Positions 32,820-45,000 of a stretch of 64,000 nt of DNA are shown here, piece after piece. This DNA is from Pezicula radicicola (lineage: Eukaryota > Ascomycota > Leotiomycetes > Helotiales > Dermateaceae), in contig PDUO01000071.1 in the NCBI GenBank assembly GCA_003008705.1, positions 124,001 through 188,000 of the forward strand, read 5' to 3'. Numbering within the stretch: position 1 is the first letter of the stretch; each line of letters opens with the position of its first letter. The translations under genes were made by a program, and so were the position numbers. The notes beneath the pieces were generated by a model. The model saw only the letters and a program-made list of their open reading frames with translations, had not been told where the DNA came from and did no database searches.

Positions 32820-33554
32820 TTGTGCAGAAAGGAAACGGTGAAGAGCCTTCTTCGACGCTAATGCCAATATCGAGCAAAGGGACAATCAGGAGAGAGCTCG
32901 TGCTATTGAAGGTATAAATTCCTGGCGTTCCAAACACGCGTGATTGATCGTAACCGCCGAAGTAAAATGAAGGACCGATCTAGCACTTGACCGATCCAAT
33001 GTATAAACTCCAGGACTGAGAGGGGATGATACCTTCATCATGCATGATGCTTAGTGAGTTTTGCCCAACAGTCTCATCGTTAAAAGTACCTAGTGACAAA
33101 AATCTAATAGACTCTTGGTACTCGATTCCTCTTGGGTATGTGATGTTGAAGTTTCCAACCAGTAGTGACAGGGTTGTTTAGCAGAGGATTCTTATTGAGG
33201 TCGATATGCCTGAGCGTATCGATGCTAGGATGGCGATCGCCAGAGGCATCGAGCAATAACCCAGTGTTAAACGTCGAAGTTGGATATATTCGGCGCCATT
33301 GACGAAGCGTCGGATGATAGATTTTTCGTAGTTAAAGCACTTTCATCATAAAGTAAGCCAGAGGGCTGTGGACAAGTTACGTTGGAGTCGCTGCAATTTT
33401 CCTTCGAAATGACAAATGTTTGGTCGAAGCCGCCTGGATAGATGTCAACAAACTGGCCTCCGACCAGGAGAGTCATGGCCCACCAATGTCCATCAGGGCC
33501 ATGCGCATTAGAAGTGTTGAGCTGGACCGGAAATAGTGCTGGCGTTTGGGCCAT
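32820..33554 (-). pseudogene. Pepsin-like (A1 family) aspartic protease remnant
   Basis: The first part (33554-33267) reads GHWWAMTLLVGGQFVDIYPG, SGLLYDES and similar, the N-terminal part of a fungal A1-type protease-like protein. After a frame break, a second part around 33160-32820 reads RFLSLGTFNDETVGQNSLS, IIPSQSWSLYIGS, then an in-frame TAG, then FYFGGYDQSRVFGTPGIYTF, the C-terminal lobe of the same family. The catalytic DT/SG motifs are not seen. At least one frameshift and one stop break it, and no signal peptide is found. The remnant is unlikely to make an active protease. Confidence 0.65.
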
Positions 33555-34231
33555 TGTGCAGATACAACCAACTTCTAATGACTTATGTAAAAATCAGCGT
33601 CGAAGCAGTCGGCCTTCCTGAACCAAGTAGGAATCCTAAGTCAAGTCAGATTGAAAGATAAATAATCCACTCTCCCACTAAATAACCATTATTTAGGGGG
33701 GGAGAGGGGGAAGAGTATCGAGGATCAAGGATGGGCATCGGTCTACCAGGTACGGTGTAACGGGTGTTTTTATCGGTCTTCCTTAACTCTATTGTCATTG
33801 TCGCACGAGGTTAGACCTTCTTACTCAGGCTTAGTTCAACATCCGGTAAACAAACAACCTCTTTTCAAAATCACACAGTATCAAGCGTCTCAACCGTCTT
33901 GATTAAGTTCATCCGCTTTTCTCAGCCCCCAGCACTCTATGACTCCTTTGCCCTCGCGATCACAAGCCCAGCTCGGAATTGATCCTTTCCCCCATCACAA
34001 CATCGGCCCTTTGCTCTCATCATCGACTTTGATATAAGTGCAATCCCATGCAGGCAACCAAACCAATTTTAGAGTTCAGCTCTTGGTAGCACTGCCATGG
34101 CACTAGCGACATCCCTTCGCCATGGTGCTGACCATTTCTCTATAAAGAGAATCAACTCTGCAGCATGATTCTCTCGCCAAGGGCCGTACGACAACCCGCA
34201 ATCGTTTAAGCCTCAGCCGAGAATCATCGAC

Positions 34232-35310
34232 ATGAAGTCCCTCACTTACTTTTCTTGCTTTTCTTGCACCTTTCTTGCACCTTTCTTGTCGCTCTTTCCT
34301 AAACCGATCCTGGATTTCCAGTCGTCAATCCTACCATCTCGTACTGGCAGATTCCACCCAACCCAGATGTCGCAGACCACCAATCCAATCAATTACCAAC
34401 CAACGTGGACGTGGTCATCATCGGTTCGGGTATAACAGGTACTAGTGTTGCGCGTCATCTCCTGAAAACCGGATCGCAGACCAATCCTCTCAAGATTGCC
34501 ATGTTTAATGCCCGCCAGGCGTGCTCCGGTGTGCAACTGGCTGCAACGGTGGACGCATCAGATCTTCTTCTTACTCCGAATACGTTGATGCCAAGAAAGC
34601 TGTGGGTATGGCTGAAGCTAAGATCGTCAGGCTGCGAGTGGCACATGTAGATGCGCTGATCAGTGCGGCAAATGAGTTGGACGATGCCGGTCGCGAAGCT
34701 TCGGAGGTTCGAAGCGTCGACAGCATTGATCCGTGACTAACATATCGACTTTTAGTGGCTCTTCAACTTCTCAGGTCTATGAAGTCAATACAGCCCGCGG
34801 CATCGTCCGCACCCGTCATGTCATCCACGCGGCAAACGCATGGATCATGTCACAGCGTCCTATCTCAATGGCGCACTGCTAGATTACTTTAGTTATGATG
34901 CCTGGGGCGCGGAGCGCAGGGACTTCCCGCCCTCGAATGACATGAGCGTCTGGACCGGCATTGAGGGTAGTGCTATAGATGGTCGACCATACATCGGCCG
35001 CATCCCAGTGTCTGTCACGTAACGACAGGTGAAAAACCAGACTGGGAGCAGCGAGTGGATCTCTGCGGCGTATGACGGCGAGGGCATGTGCTTCGCCTGG
35101 CTGTGTAGACGTGCTCTGAGCGCCATGATCCTGGGCAATGAGCCTGGGGAAAACATAAATGTTACCACCGTACCTGCTTGGTTCCCGCAGTCCCTCACCA
35201 TTTCCGACGACAGGCTGGGCAAGGATAACTCTACTACGGCAAATAGTATGCTGCACCGCCGCATGACTCGGATGAGCTTTAATCATGTTTCCAATATTCC
35301 GAGCATATGA
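34232..35310 (+). pseudogene. FAD-dependent oxidoreductase (DAO superfamily) pseudogene
   Basis: Homology to the fungal DAO family of FAD oxidoreductases is spread over several frames. In order: VVNPTISYWQIPPN, then the dinucleotide-binding VDVVIIGSGITGTSVARHLL, then after a frame change NGGRIRSSSYSEYVDAKK, RVAHVDALISAANELDDAG, then GIVRTRHVIHAANAW, and after an internal deletion ASYLNGALLDYF, WGAERRDFPP, VWTGIEGSAIDGRPYIGRIP, a stop, and SEWISAAYDGEGMCFAWLC. The family's central substrate-binding part is largely missing. At least two frameshifts, one deletion and one stop separate the pieces. The start region shows a tandem copy of CACCTTTCTTG. Confidence 0.75.
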
Positions 35311-36749
35311 GAAAGTTGGGGGAAATGCGGACTTTCTCAAGGATTTCGTATGGGACTCTGGTCAGATATCCTTGGTTATTAAATACATATTCATTTAAGG
35401 CTTTGTTTTGGGCTACTTGTCTTGTCCCGTACTCATTTTATAGATTTCCTTGATTGCTAAATACACATTTATACACATTCATTTAGAGCAGTGCCAGTGT
35501 AGGACGCGTATCCTCCATCCTTTCTACATTTGGACAAACGCGGTTGCGTTTTTTTTTTTTTTTTTACTTCCGTGGTGCTCTCTTACCTAAAGACGATGAA
35601 TCAATCAGAAGAAGGCACTTCCTAGCAGTTCCAATGCGGGGATTATGAAAATCCCTGTACAGGTAGGATTCCCATCTCCACTTCCCGAACGGTAAAACTC
35701 CTAATAAAAGCTATACTCTAGTGGTTAGAGGTTATAAGAGAAAGGTAGGTGTATCACAAAGATGTTCGAGTAGAACCTGTTACTAAGTAAAAGAATACTA
35801 TTTGAGTTGAGCACGAAGCTTTATATCTAAGGAAACTTATCTGCTTATATAAACCTTTGTTATCCTAGGATCCCTCGGGTCCCTTGGATTACTACTCTGC
35901 TGCCATCCCCCTTCCGAAACCTCCTCTTTCTAAAACGGGCCCCTTAGATATAAACCCAAGGCGATATCCTATTGAAGACATCTCTAAGGTATCTATAACT
36001 CATTGGCGAGTCTACAAATGTGATGCAGGAGATGTTGTAGTATTATAGCGACAAGTTACATTGCATCGCGTTAAGATGAACTCTCAGCCTAGTCACGCCT
36101 TAAGAAGCGTGCGGGGATTCCCCTTAAGTCTGCATAGGATGGAAGTTTTACCTCTGCCCTGGAATTACTTGTGGCTTCTCTTATAGCAAAAGCAAAGTTG
36201 ACCAAAAAACCGATGCTGTTGATAGTCTCACTCCTACCTAGAGTAGAATCATACGGTCTTGAAATATGTAGAACCCCGGTTCTTCACCGTCCAGTGCCTT
36301 TATCGCATTACCTGCTCCGTCTCCTCAGCCAGCTAGCAGATGCCTTATAAGATATAGTAGTCCTCGATATATACAAATGTTATATAAAGTCGGCAGAAAT
36401 TGTATAGTTATCGAGAGAGGAAGAAGGAGGGGAGAAGGGGGTACTGTGACAGGTTAAACCCTGTAAGTAGACTTGGTCATGGCTAGTTATATAACCCGCG
36501 TTTCCGTAGTAACTCCTAAGTCTTTGCTCGATACTGTACATAAATACGCAGCCAGCTCTTATATTCTACGCTTCTCTCTTTAGTATTTCCTCTTTGAATT
36601 CCACCGATCTTTTGGTTGAACCAAGCTACTTGCAATCCGTAACAAGTATAAAGAAATGATACTGCAGCTTCATAAAATTACTCGATATGTAAAGAAAATA
36701 CTCTTCAATCTGAATTTGCATTCCTTGCCGACTTGTAAGCAAGACCAGG
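35311..36749. other. Intergenic with repeat remnants
   Basis: Holds a T homopolymer at 35550-35566, a degenerate tRNA-like word pair near 35729-35790 (TAGTGGTTAGAGG and GTTCGAGTA), and a likely solo LTR at 36445-36644. No gene is supported. Confidence 0.45.
36445..36644. mobile_element. Putative solo LTR (TGTGACAGG...GTAACA)
   Basis: A 200-bp block starts TGTGACAGGTTAAACC and ends CAATCCGTAACA, so it has TGT...ACA ends. It contains a promoter-like ATAAATACGCAGCC and a pyrimidine-rich stretch. Five-base flanks GGTAC and AGTAT differ only by G-to-A and C-to-T changes, compatible with a target duplication altered by RIP. No internal retroelement adjoins it. Confidence 0.5.
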
Positions 36750-39700
36750 TTAGAATCCTTGACCTAGCGCATAAAGTGGATGAGAGGGGTCGTAAGGGTA
36801 TTTGCGAACGGTTACGGTTCCAGCATAGTCGAAGAGGTTGGGGTTGAGTTGATTCTATAGACATTCCATTTCATTAGTGTGCTTTCTGTCGGGATTTCCG
36901 TCTGTTAGAGAGAGATATTTGTAGAACTTACGGTGTCAACAGAGCAGCCGGAAGTCTTTGCTCCGAACTTGTCGATTGATGTCACCTTGCTATTGTTATA
37001 GTTTACGCGGACTTGATGTGTTGTGGCGCGTGATGGATCGCCCTCCAGATAATTTAAAGGCTCGATAGTCATGGAGGAGTGGGCAGTGGTAAACATGGTG
37101 TTTGGAAGATCACCGGTATGAGGTACATGATGCATGCCAAGGTTGAACCAGATGACACTATAGATGAGTTCGTCAGCAGAGACCAACCGGATGGGAAGGT
37201 GGCCAAGACGGCAAAACCTACATGTCTTCCTGATCTAGGGACTCATCATTGAAGAACTTGGAAAAGTTAATCAAAGGATCCGAAGGGTCGAGCTGGTTGT
37301 AGGGATTGGCAGCTTGCGCTTCCGTGTCCTTTTGCTTCGTGGCGTAGAAGTGATGGCTGGTATAAGTAGCAGCATCCCCGATGTTGGATGAGTTTTGGAC
37401 GGTGAGATAAATCATATTTGCAGTCGCTGCGATTCACGTTAGCGTTTCCCAGTGGCTGGAATCATTGCCCTGTGATGACACTTACAGGGCGCCATTCTGT
37501 ATCCGGGATATTCCCCAAACTTATTCTTCGCATCCTTGTTTACGATCGAATATATCGCATTCCCATTAGAAGCCCAGTTGATTTTCGACTGACTCTCGTT
37601 TCGGATAAAATCCCGCTTGATTTTCATTGTGTTTCTGGCCTTGCCAGGTGACCAAGGGTATCTTCTCGTGGTTAGTGCTCTATTGATATCGAGGTCGAGC
37701 GATATACTTACTCTACACTTGCTGGAACCACCTCGACCTTCTGCAAGCTGTTCTTCTCTCCCAATATATCAAAATCCGCCTTGAATGTGAGGAGGTGGTC
37801 ATGCATTGAACCGGACAGGTTGTCGTGGATCTTGAACCCATACTCTTCATTCTTTGCAAAATAGGCACTCTGGATATATCCCGAAGCTCTGACAGAAACC
37901 TCCATTGAGCCATCCAAGAAAAAGTTGTATTCGGTCAGAAAGTCGTAGTTCCCGATGGTCGATATAGATCGAACAGTGAAGGCGGTATTCTTTGTCACGC
38001 TAGCATATCCTTGAGCCGAATGCCGTTGGATGGGGTATCCGGTGTCCATCTCGAAAAGACCTATGGCGCAATGCGAAAGGTAAGTAATAGTTATACACCA
38101 AATAGAAAATTTCCCAAACTCGATTCTCAAAGATGAAAACTTACAAATGCCATTTATTTGGGTTGAGGAATCTTCAGCACCGTGGTAGGTTATGTTCAAA
38201 TATGTTGAGTAGGACGGGCAATCGTATCCTACTTTAGGTTAGAAATTGCTTACCATTAGCTAATTTCAGTCCCATTACCATTTACTAGGGAAACTATGCC
38301 TGGCCCAAAACCTGGCATGCTATCAAAATAGCTAGAGATAAAATTAGCTGGTAGCCTTTTTAAGGAAACTTTGCCTTTTACGTTGTGCCTGACTGAACTG
38401 GATCAGATCCTCTGTAGAGGAGTTAGCTATGAAGGCTCATCAAGCTTAGAGGAGCTCATACGCGTAATGAGTGACAGCTTCTTCAAGTCCAAGCTATGAA
38501 TCCATACTCTGTCAGTGTATTTCATATCAGAGACATTGAGATTTCCTACCTCGTAAAGAATTCTCTTGCCCTTGTATTTGACGTCAAAGAGTTTCATACC
38601 CGTGTCTCTGGTGACAGTTATGTAAAAAGAGAAGTCCACTGAACAACCATTAGACATTCCTTGTACAGCGAATTAAAGTCAGGTTGGTTAGCTACTTACT
38701 CCAGGATACATAATTCTCTGCATAATCCACAGAAAATCTCTTGGGGCCCGCTGAAATGGGAAGGGGTGGAGGAAGCTCGTCAAATTGCATTACATTACCT
38801 CGCTTATCGGTTTGTGCCCAGGGGCCGTCAACATTAGGTCCGTTTTTCTCAAAGCCTGGAGCAGTGGCTGCCTTTCGGAATTCATCAGTGGTGTTGTAGA
38901 ATTTTCCATTGTAATACCAGCCTGTTGCTCTCCATTTGGAAGGATCACGGCCGGTTAGGTCGCAACTGAAATAGAGTCCCATAGGGAGTAGAGTTCCAGT
39001 ATCGAAGTCGGAGTTGGGAGAATTCATAAAGCCGCTCCAAGAGATTAGCTTGCCATCCTCTCTCCACAGTGGAGAGATTGTCTGAAGCCGAAGGCCCTGC
39101 GTGTCATTAAGGGTCTAGGTTTAGTCGTCAGTCAGCAGTCCTACATATGCCGTCACGGAAATCTCTTACTGCATTCCATAGAGACTTTGTGATATCCGCT
39201 ACACTGTTACCAATACTGTTCATGAAATCGTAGCTTGCGTCATCAGCAACAGTGGCCATTTTGATTTTACCCGCGCCTTTATTATTGTATAGAAAGCTGA
39301 GAGGCTTGATCTTCGTAGCATTTGTGACTGGTAGCGGTCCAACGATAAAGTCTTGCATATAGGGTTCTGATGTTGCTTTGAACATCAGAGTTGCGCGGGC
39401 GTATCGTGGAGGGCCAGCAGTTTTGTTATTTGCAAGAAATGGGAGAACATCCGTCTTATTCGGTGGCAATAGTTCTACCAAAACACTAAAATTTGAAATT
39501 AGTTTGACTTTCTGCCACAAGTATTGAAACAGAGATTGTACATTGAATTGTCCCAACTATTAGCATCATTAGCATTATATTCTAGTGTGCTAGTATTATC
39601 TTAGCTATGACTGACCTCCCTGCCTGTCGTGCAGGCGTTAGATTAAATCCCGATGAATTCTGATGCAAGTATTTAATAACACTAGCAGTTTCATCATTCG

Positions 39701-39884
39701 TCAGGCCTAGCCAAATGTTTTTGTGTGGTGCTGCAACCTGTGGCTGTACCGCCGAGCAATTACCCTCGGGTGCAGCCTGTCTGGAGTGAAGCCCATAGCG
39801 AGGAGGAATCGAAGTCCCTAAGCTAGCACTCTCTACTACAAAAGCAGATGAAACAAGTAGATGGAGAACGGCGTTCAAGTGCAT
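36750..39884 (-). CDS. Secreted copper amine oxidase
   Basis: Fourteen exons join in frame to 787 residues: 39884-39616, 39556-39542, 39485-39170, 39114-38700, 38638-38550, 38493-38462, 38411-38382, 38331-38279, 38228-38145, 38060-37712, 37661-37486, 37426-37222, 37157-36932, 36854-36750. A signal peptide opens the protein (MHLNAVLHLLVSSAFVVES). Family landmarks: NIWLGLTNDETASVIKYL, VELLPPNKTDVLPFL, GLRLQTISPLWRE, MDFSFYITVTRDTGMKLFD, HYAGSDPVQSGT, the cofactor motif STIGNYDF whose Tyr becomes topaquinone, copper ligands HDH and GMHHVPHTGDLPNT, and a C-terminal FDYAGTVTVRKYPYDP. It oxidises primary amines to aldehydes, with release of ammonia and hydrogen peroxide, outside the cell. The residue after NYD is Phe where Tyr is usual. 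Many exons are tiny, so separate frames here look like fragments of a dead gene, but every junction is GT-AG and in phase. A link to the PKS-NRPS cluster is not evident. Confidence 0.93.
39542..39556 (-). other. 15-nt micro-exon of the copper amine oxidase
   Basis: Flanked by acceptor ...GCTAATAG and donor GTACAA. It supplies the residues SWDNSI between QAG and VLVELLPPN, where related amine oxidases carry a WDNSI-like stretch. Without it the reading frame fails. Confidence 0.8.
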
Positions 39885-40793
39885 CTTAAAGACTGCCCTA
39901 ATATTGGAAAGAGAGAGATAACAGAGGACCAGCAAGAGTAGGAGACGGAAATGAATGTAGTGATCGAGAAGTCACTGTCCTCCAGAATTCCAGCTTGTAA
40001 CGGTCCTGATGGCTTATATATCCAAGTGAGAAGGAGTGCGAGACAAGGGAACTTATGAAATTTTTTTCGCTATTATAGCGTGCTGGTTCAAGGAGTTGAG
40101 TATGTCGATAAATTGCAAGAATCGTAAAAGCTAATAATAGTGAGATACTTTTGCAAGGCCTTCGCCCTCTTTCGTTACGACCTTCTGCAAAGAGCTAGAG
40201 AAGATACGGCTTGTCAGTTATTCCTAAAGACCTCCTAATTGCCGATGACTTTTACTGTCCGAACCCTCTTCGGCCAAGAAGATAGCAGCGTTGAACGTAG
40301 GTCCACCCAGTAGAAAGATACTGATGAACCCCAGTCCAATGTTAGTTGCATCGACTGCCTAGAGCCAAGATATGAGTTTTATTACCTTAATACGAGCTTA
40401 GGGTTTAGGGTTAGGGTTAGCAAGAGCGTAGGAACAAAAGCATTGACAACTTGTTAATCTAAATCCTTGAACTCTAGTGGCTACTGTAGCTCTTCATAGA
40501 AGGCAGTGCAAGGTGCAACTCCTGTATAGTGAAGGTTAAATTAACGTGATGGTCAGAGCAGGACGACCCTGTATTCTTGTGCAGCTTTGTTCAAGGGTCA
40601 TGGGCTGCACCTTCTTGTTCGGATGCTAGATAGTGCGGCTGAAGACTGGGAGACGCGGGTTACGAGGTGGTACGTGCAGTGAGTCAGGCCGACTTCGAGG
40701 TTGTGAGTACTGAGCAACTTAATTCCACCTTAATTTCACATTATCGTAAATGTCGGCAGATCGTGCCAAGATCTCTAGGCCTATCGGGTATCG
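39885..40793. other. Intergenic with a telomere-like tract
   Basis: Upstream region of the amine oxidase gene, with a short telomere-like run at 40398-40420. No gene is supported. Confidence 0.45.
40398..40420 (+). repeat. Interstitial telomere-like run
   Basis: Three and a half contiguous units of TTAGGG type (TTAGGG, TTTAGGG, TTAGGG, TTAG), the longest uninterrupted telomere-like run in the window. Confidence 0.75.
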
Positions 40794-41253
40794 TACAGTA
40801 CGTGGACATAAGTCTGTCGTATACCCCTGTTTTACACCAAAACTTATACCTAATACTTTAAAGGTTTATAGTAAAGAAGGGATAATTAATTAAAGTCTTT
40901 ATACTAGACTTATTTATTCGATAGTTAAATATATTTTTCTATCTCTATATTAAAATTATAGGTAACTAGGATTACTTAATAGAGATTAGAAGTAGGAGGA
41001 ATATAGAATTTACTAGTTTTATACTAAAAATCACTTAAAAATTTATTATCCTAAATTATTTACTATTTCCTATATAAACTATTAGATATAATTAAAATAT
41101 AATATAGAAAAGTCTACTTTAAATACTAAAAATATTTACTAGTTAAATTTTTAGATATAGTTATAGCCTAAGTTCAAGTTATATAAGTAGATATACTAGG
41201 AGTATTTTAGTATAAAATAGGGGTATACAACAGACTTATGTCCACCCACTGTA
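40794..41253. mobile_element. MITE with CAGT ends and TA flanks, AT-rich core
   Basis: The left end CAGTACGTGGACATAAGTCT continues as an inverted match to the right end for about 40 bp (ACAGACTTATGTCC then CCACTG at the right). TA lies at both edges. The 460-bp body is RIP-like AT-rich sequence with no open frame. End type and target suggest the Tc1/mariner-pogo superfamily. Confidence 0.85.
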
Positions 41254-41279
41254 TCTCGGTGGACTTAATCTACGGAACC

Positions 41280-41543
41280 TACGGAGGTTCCGGTCAAAAG
41301 TCGTGAGAATACAGGCTACGAAGCCTGTAGCAGCCTGTGGCTTAGACACTAGAAGTAGGACTCTATAGGGCACAACAAGCGAAACCCTCCAAGTAGTTGA
41401 TAGGGTAACCATAGTGCTTAGTCACTAAACGAGTGAGCCCTATAGGCTACTTAAGCGGTATTTATAGGGCACAGCTCGCTATAAGCCCTGTGCTACAGGC
41501 TTTGTAGCCTGTATTCTCACGACTTTTGACCGGAACCTCCGTA
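41280..41543. mobile_element. MITE, TA-flanked, CGGAGGTTCCGG terminal inverted repeats
   Basis: A 264-bp element with nearly perfect ends of about 41 bp (TACGGAGGTTCCGGTCAAAA then GTCGTGAGAATACAGGCTAC, mirrored at the right). The ends resemble those of 8241-8495 (CGGAGGTTGCGG), but the interior differs. It lies 27 bp from the CAGT-type MITE. Confidence 0.88.
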
Positions 41544-42003
41544 CTGTACTAACGGAAAGTTTTTCAATGCACATCGTCATGCATCAACCTTCAAGTTGAC
41601 GCTTAAAAATAAATCCTCAAGCTGCTTGGTGCCTGCGCGATTGTGGGCGACAAAAATGCCTTACCTTGGCAAAGAATATTCTCCAAGTCTGGCTTACCAA
41701 GATATATGTAAATCTGTTCATTGGTTTTGGTACGGAGTATCCTCGACAGGATCGTATTCTCCTTGTTATTGCCACGGCATATGGAGAGGGTGACAGATCT
41801 ATTGTCTTTCTATAAATCTTGAAGTCTTCATATCTAGCGATCATTGTATTCTTTCAACTTCTTGCAGATGCCATTTGTCTCTCTTCTGAATTTTCGCATC
41901 CCTGTGAAAAAAAAATGCGTCTTTCCAGTTTTCTTTCGGCAGGTAGCTTCTTTGCAGCCTTTGTAGTTGCTACTCGGAGCAACTCATCCTGCCATTGTAC
42001 TCC

Positions 42004-45000
42004 TACGGACGAATTTTGGCCATCCCAGGAAGTCTGGAATAGCCGTTATCATGAGGCTTATTCAATCATGCTTAAAGACCGAGCTGCTACTTTTTATTTT
42101 GACAAACTTTCAGGACGAGGCTACAACTTCGACCAGATGGTGTACGAAACAAGGACACACTTCCAGACGGAAGAGAACCATCAGTTCTACTTATCCGAGT
42201 GGAGGGAGACCACTTTTCCAAGGATAATAGTAGCCAACCCGGACAAGACTCGCCTAGAATGTCTCCAAGTAGTACTATTTGACAAACTCCAAAAGATCCA
42301 ACGAGGACTGTCAAGAGACTACCAACAAGAACATACCCTAAGAGACCAAGTTATCAGTGCCTGCCGAGGTGTTGATGAATGCAACCTTGCCTTGTACAAA
42401 CCAGCAACCACATACAAGGGCGTATGTGCAGAATTGCGATCTGCAGTGGGTACTGCAATACGTTCGCGTGATATACAACAATTTCATAGTTATCCCAACA
42501 ACGCTTCTACCCAACATGACCAGAATTGGACTGACCGAACGTACAGAGGCAGAGGTAGAGGCCAAGGGAGCTCACGAAACAGTTCACGTACAAGCTCACG
42601 AGGATCCAAAGGCCGATTTCAAAGCAGAGCTGACTCACGTCAAAAGAAATGCTACGTATGCAGAAAACCAGGCTGCTGGTCTACAAACACAGTAGTGAAG
42701 AGCGCCAACTAGCATTTTCCAACTTCTGTTAATATGCCCAGAATGCGTCACGTCAAGAACCTACATTAACACGCTTCCAAGCCTTTCTTATACAATACGA
42801 GGGAGTAGAAGGACTCTCCGATGAACTTAGTGAAACGGAACAGCTGATAATGGATTTGGACATCGAAGATGATAAGGAATAAAAGACTTATTTTACAGAA
42901 TTTGGATAGGTTGACGGTATATAGACAATTGCTATCCTCGATGACCAATCGACACTCCATTCTTTTACTAAACAAGACATTTTCAGTGGAGACCTTCAAC
43001 TACCAGATAGCTCTACATTTACTTTTCACGACCACTACTCCGAAGACATTTTCCAAGGCATTATACTAGATACCGGAGTAGCAGGGATCTCAACGGCTGG
43101 AGAGGTACAATTCAAAGCATTGCAGAAACTAGACTACACGATTCAGATGGACAATTCGACCGCAGGACAACATATAATCCGCTTTGGGAAAGGAACAACG
43201 GTTGCAAAAGGTATTGTACGAGTTCCTACACTGCTTGGAACAATTGTATTTCACATCATCCCTACAAGAACACCATTCCTTTTCTGTATCTAAGACATGG
43301 ATAAAATGAAAGTTATGTTGAATAACCTGGATAATGTCCTTGTCTAGGGCGACAAACTTGTTCCTATTGTACGAAAATAGGGACGCTGCTACATCAACTA
43401 GAACAGACTGTTATATGGAACCACTTAACAGAGTCTGAATTACGCCAACTACACCGCCGCTTTGGACACCCATCAGTACGCCGACTACATAGACTACTGC
43501 AGAGAGCAGGACATGAAATTGAACATAAGGCAATCGCACAACTTACAAAGTATTGCCACTAGTGCTAGATGAACCAGAAATCCCCTAGTAGATTTAGGTT
43601 CATTTTCAAAGATGACCACAACTTTAACTACAAGGTTATTATTAATGTATTGTACATTAATAGCAAACCAGTCCTACAAGTTGTAGATTTATCTACATCT
43701 TTTCAAGTAGCTAGATTCCTCAAGGACATATCAGCAAAATGTACATGGGATACCTTACGCCTTTGTTGGATTAACACCTACTAGGGACCACCTCATTATG
43801 TTGTATATGACGCCAGGAAGAACTTTTCATCCATAGAATTCAGGAGTTATATAAAATCAATGGCAATTTAAATTAAAGAAGTACCCGTAGAAGTACACAA
43901 TAGCGTCGGCAAGGTTGAAAGATACCATACCCCTCTTCGAAGAGCATTTGAAATCATCCAGAGCGAGCTCAGAGATAGTACGAACCCTGAAATCATGCTA
44001 CAGATGGCTGTAAAGGCTGTCAATGATTCAGCAGGACCAGATAGAATTGTACCTACTCTACTCGTTTTTGGAGCCTACCCAAGGATGACGGAAGACTCAC
44101 CACCATCACAATCTGTCGTACAACGCGCTAAGGCAATCAGGAAAGCTATCAAAGAGATACGGCAAATCCACGCCTTACGCCAAGTCAAAGATACAATTGG
44201 AATGAGAAATGGCCCAGACACTACATCTACGATAAATTTACCACTCCAGTCTGACGTACGAGTCTGGCGAGAGAACAAGGGATGGACAGGACCATTCAAA
44301 CTCTTAGCTATCGATGGAGAAACATGCACCATTGATATGCCATACGGTCCGACAAACTTTCGATCTACTGTAGTAAAAAAACCCTACTACACTAATAACG
44401 AAAATGACACCCCTGAAACCCATGATGAAGACACTGACCCTGCGGAAGAGGAACACCTACTACTACCAGCAGAAGAAGAAGATCCAGAGTTCCAACCAGA
44501 GCAACCACCTGTCCGCAGAGGTAGAGGAAGACCTAAAGGATCAAAGAACAAGCCTAAGCCACTAAGGGAAGCCCAGGATCTTAATGCCCAATACATTACT
44601 GCACTTGAAAATGGAACTGAAATCTCCATAGCATTCCTAACGGTAAAATAGGAAGCCGATATGCAACTCGCTTTGAAACTATGGAGAGAAGGCAGAATTA
44701 CAACCCCCGGTCTACCATTCTAAGCATCAGATCAGAAGGAGATCGATAGCCTAATTGGTAGAGGAGTATTCAAATTTGAGTTGTATAACTACGACAAGCA
44801 CAGCGAAACACGCATTTTCAAATCTAGAATCGTGAATGAAATTAAAGGAAAAGCAATTGGTACCCCGTATGAGAAATCAAGGCTAGTAATCCAAGGCTAC
44901 CAGGATAATGGAAAAAAAGCTATTCTCACCCAATCTCCTACAATCCAGCGAGCAAATCAGCGAGTAATCGTAGCATTGGCACCATCTCTAATACAACTTG

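Noticed and set aside
36905..39935. Copper amine oxidase as a pseudogene, because its frames are short and end in stops
   Set aside because: All breaks coincide with GT-AG introns in correct phase; the spliced protein is complete.
41819..42003. Start of the Copia Gag protein at 41819
   Set aside because: The frame is open but the first 60 codons have no Gag character and read like unrelated flanking sequence; homology-like text starts near 42004.
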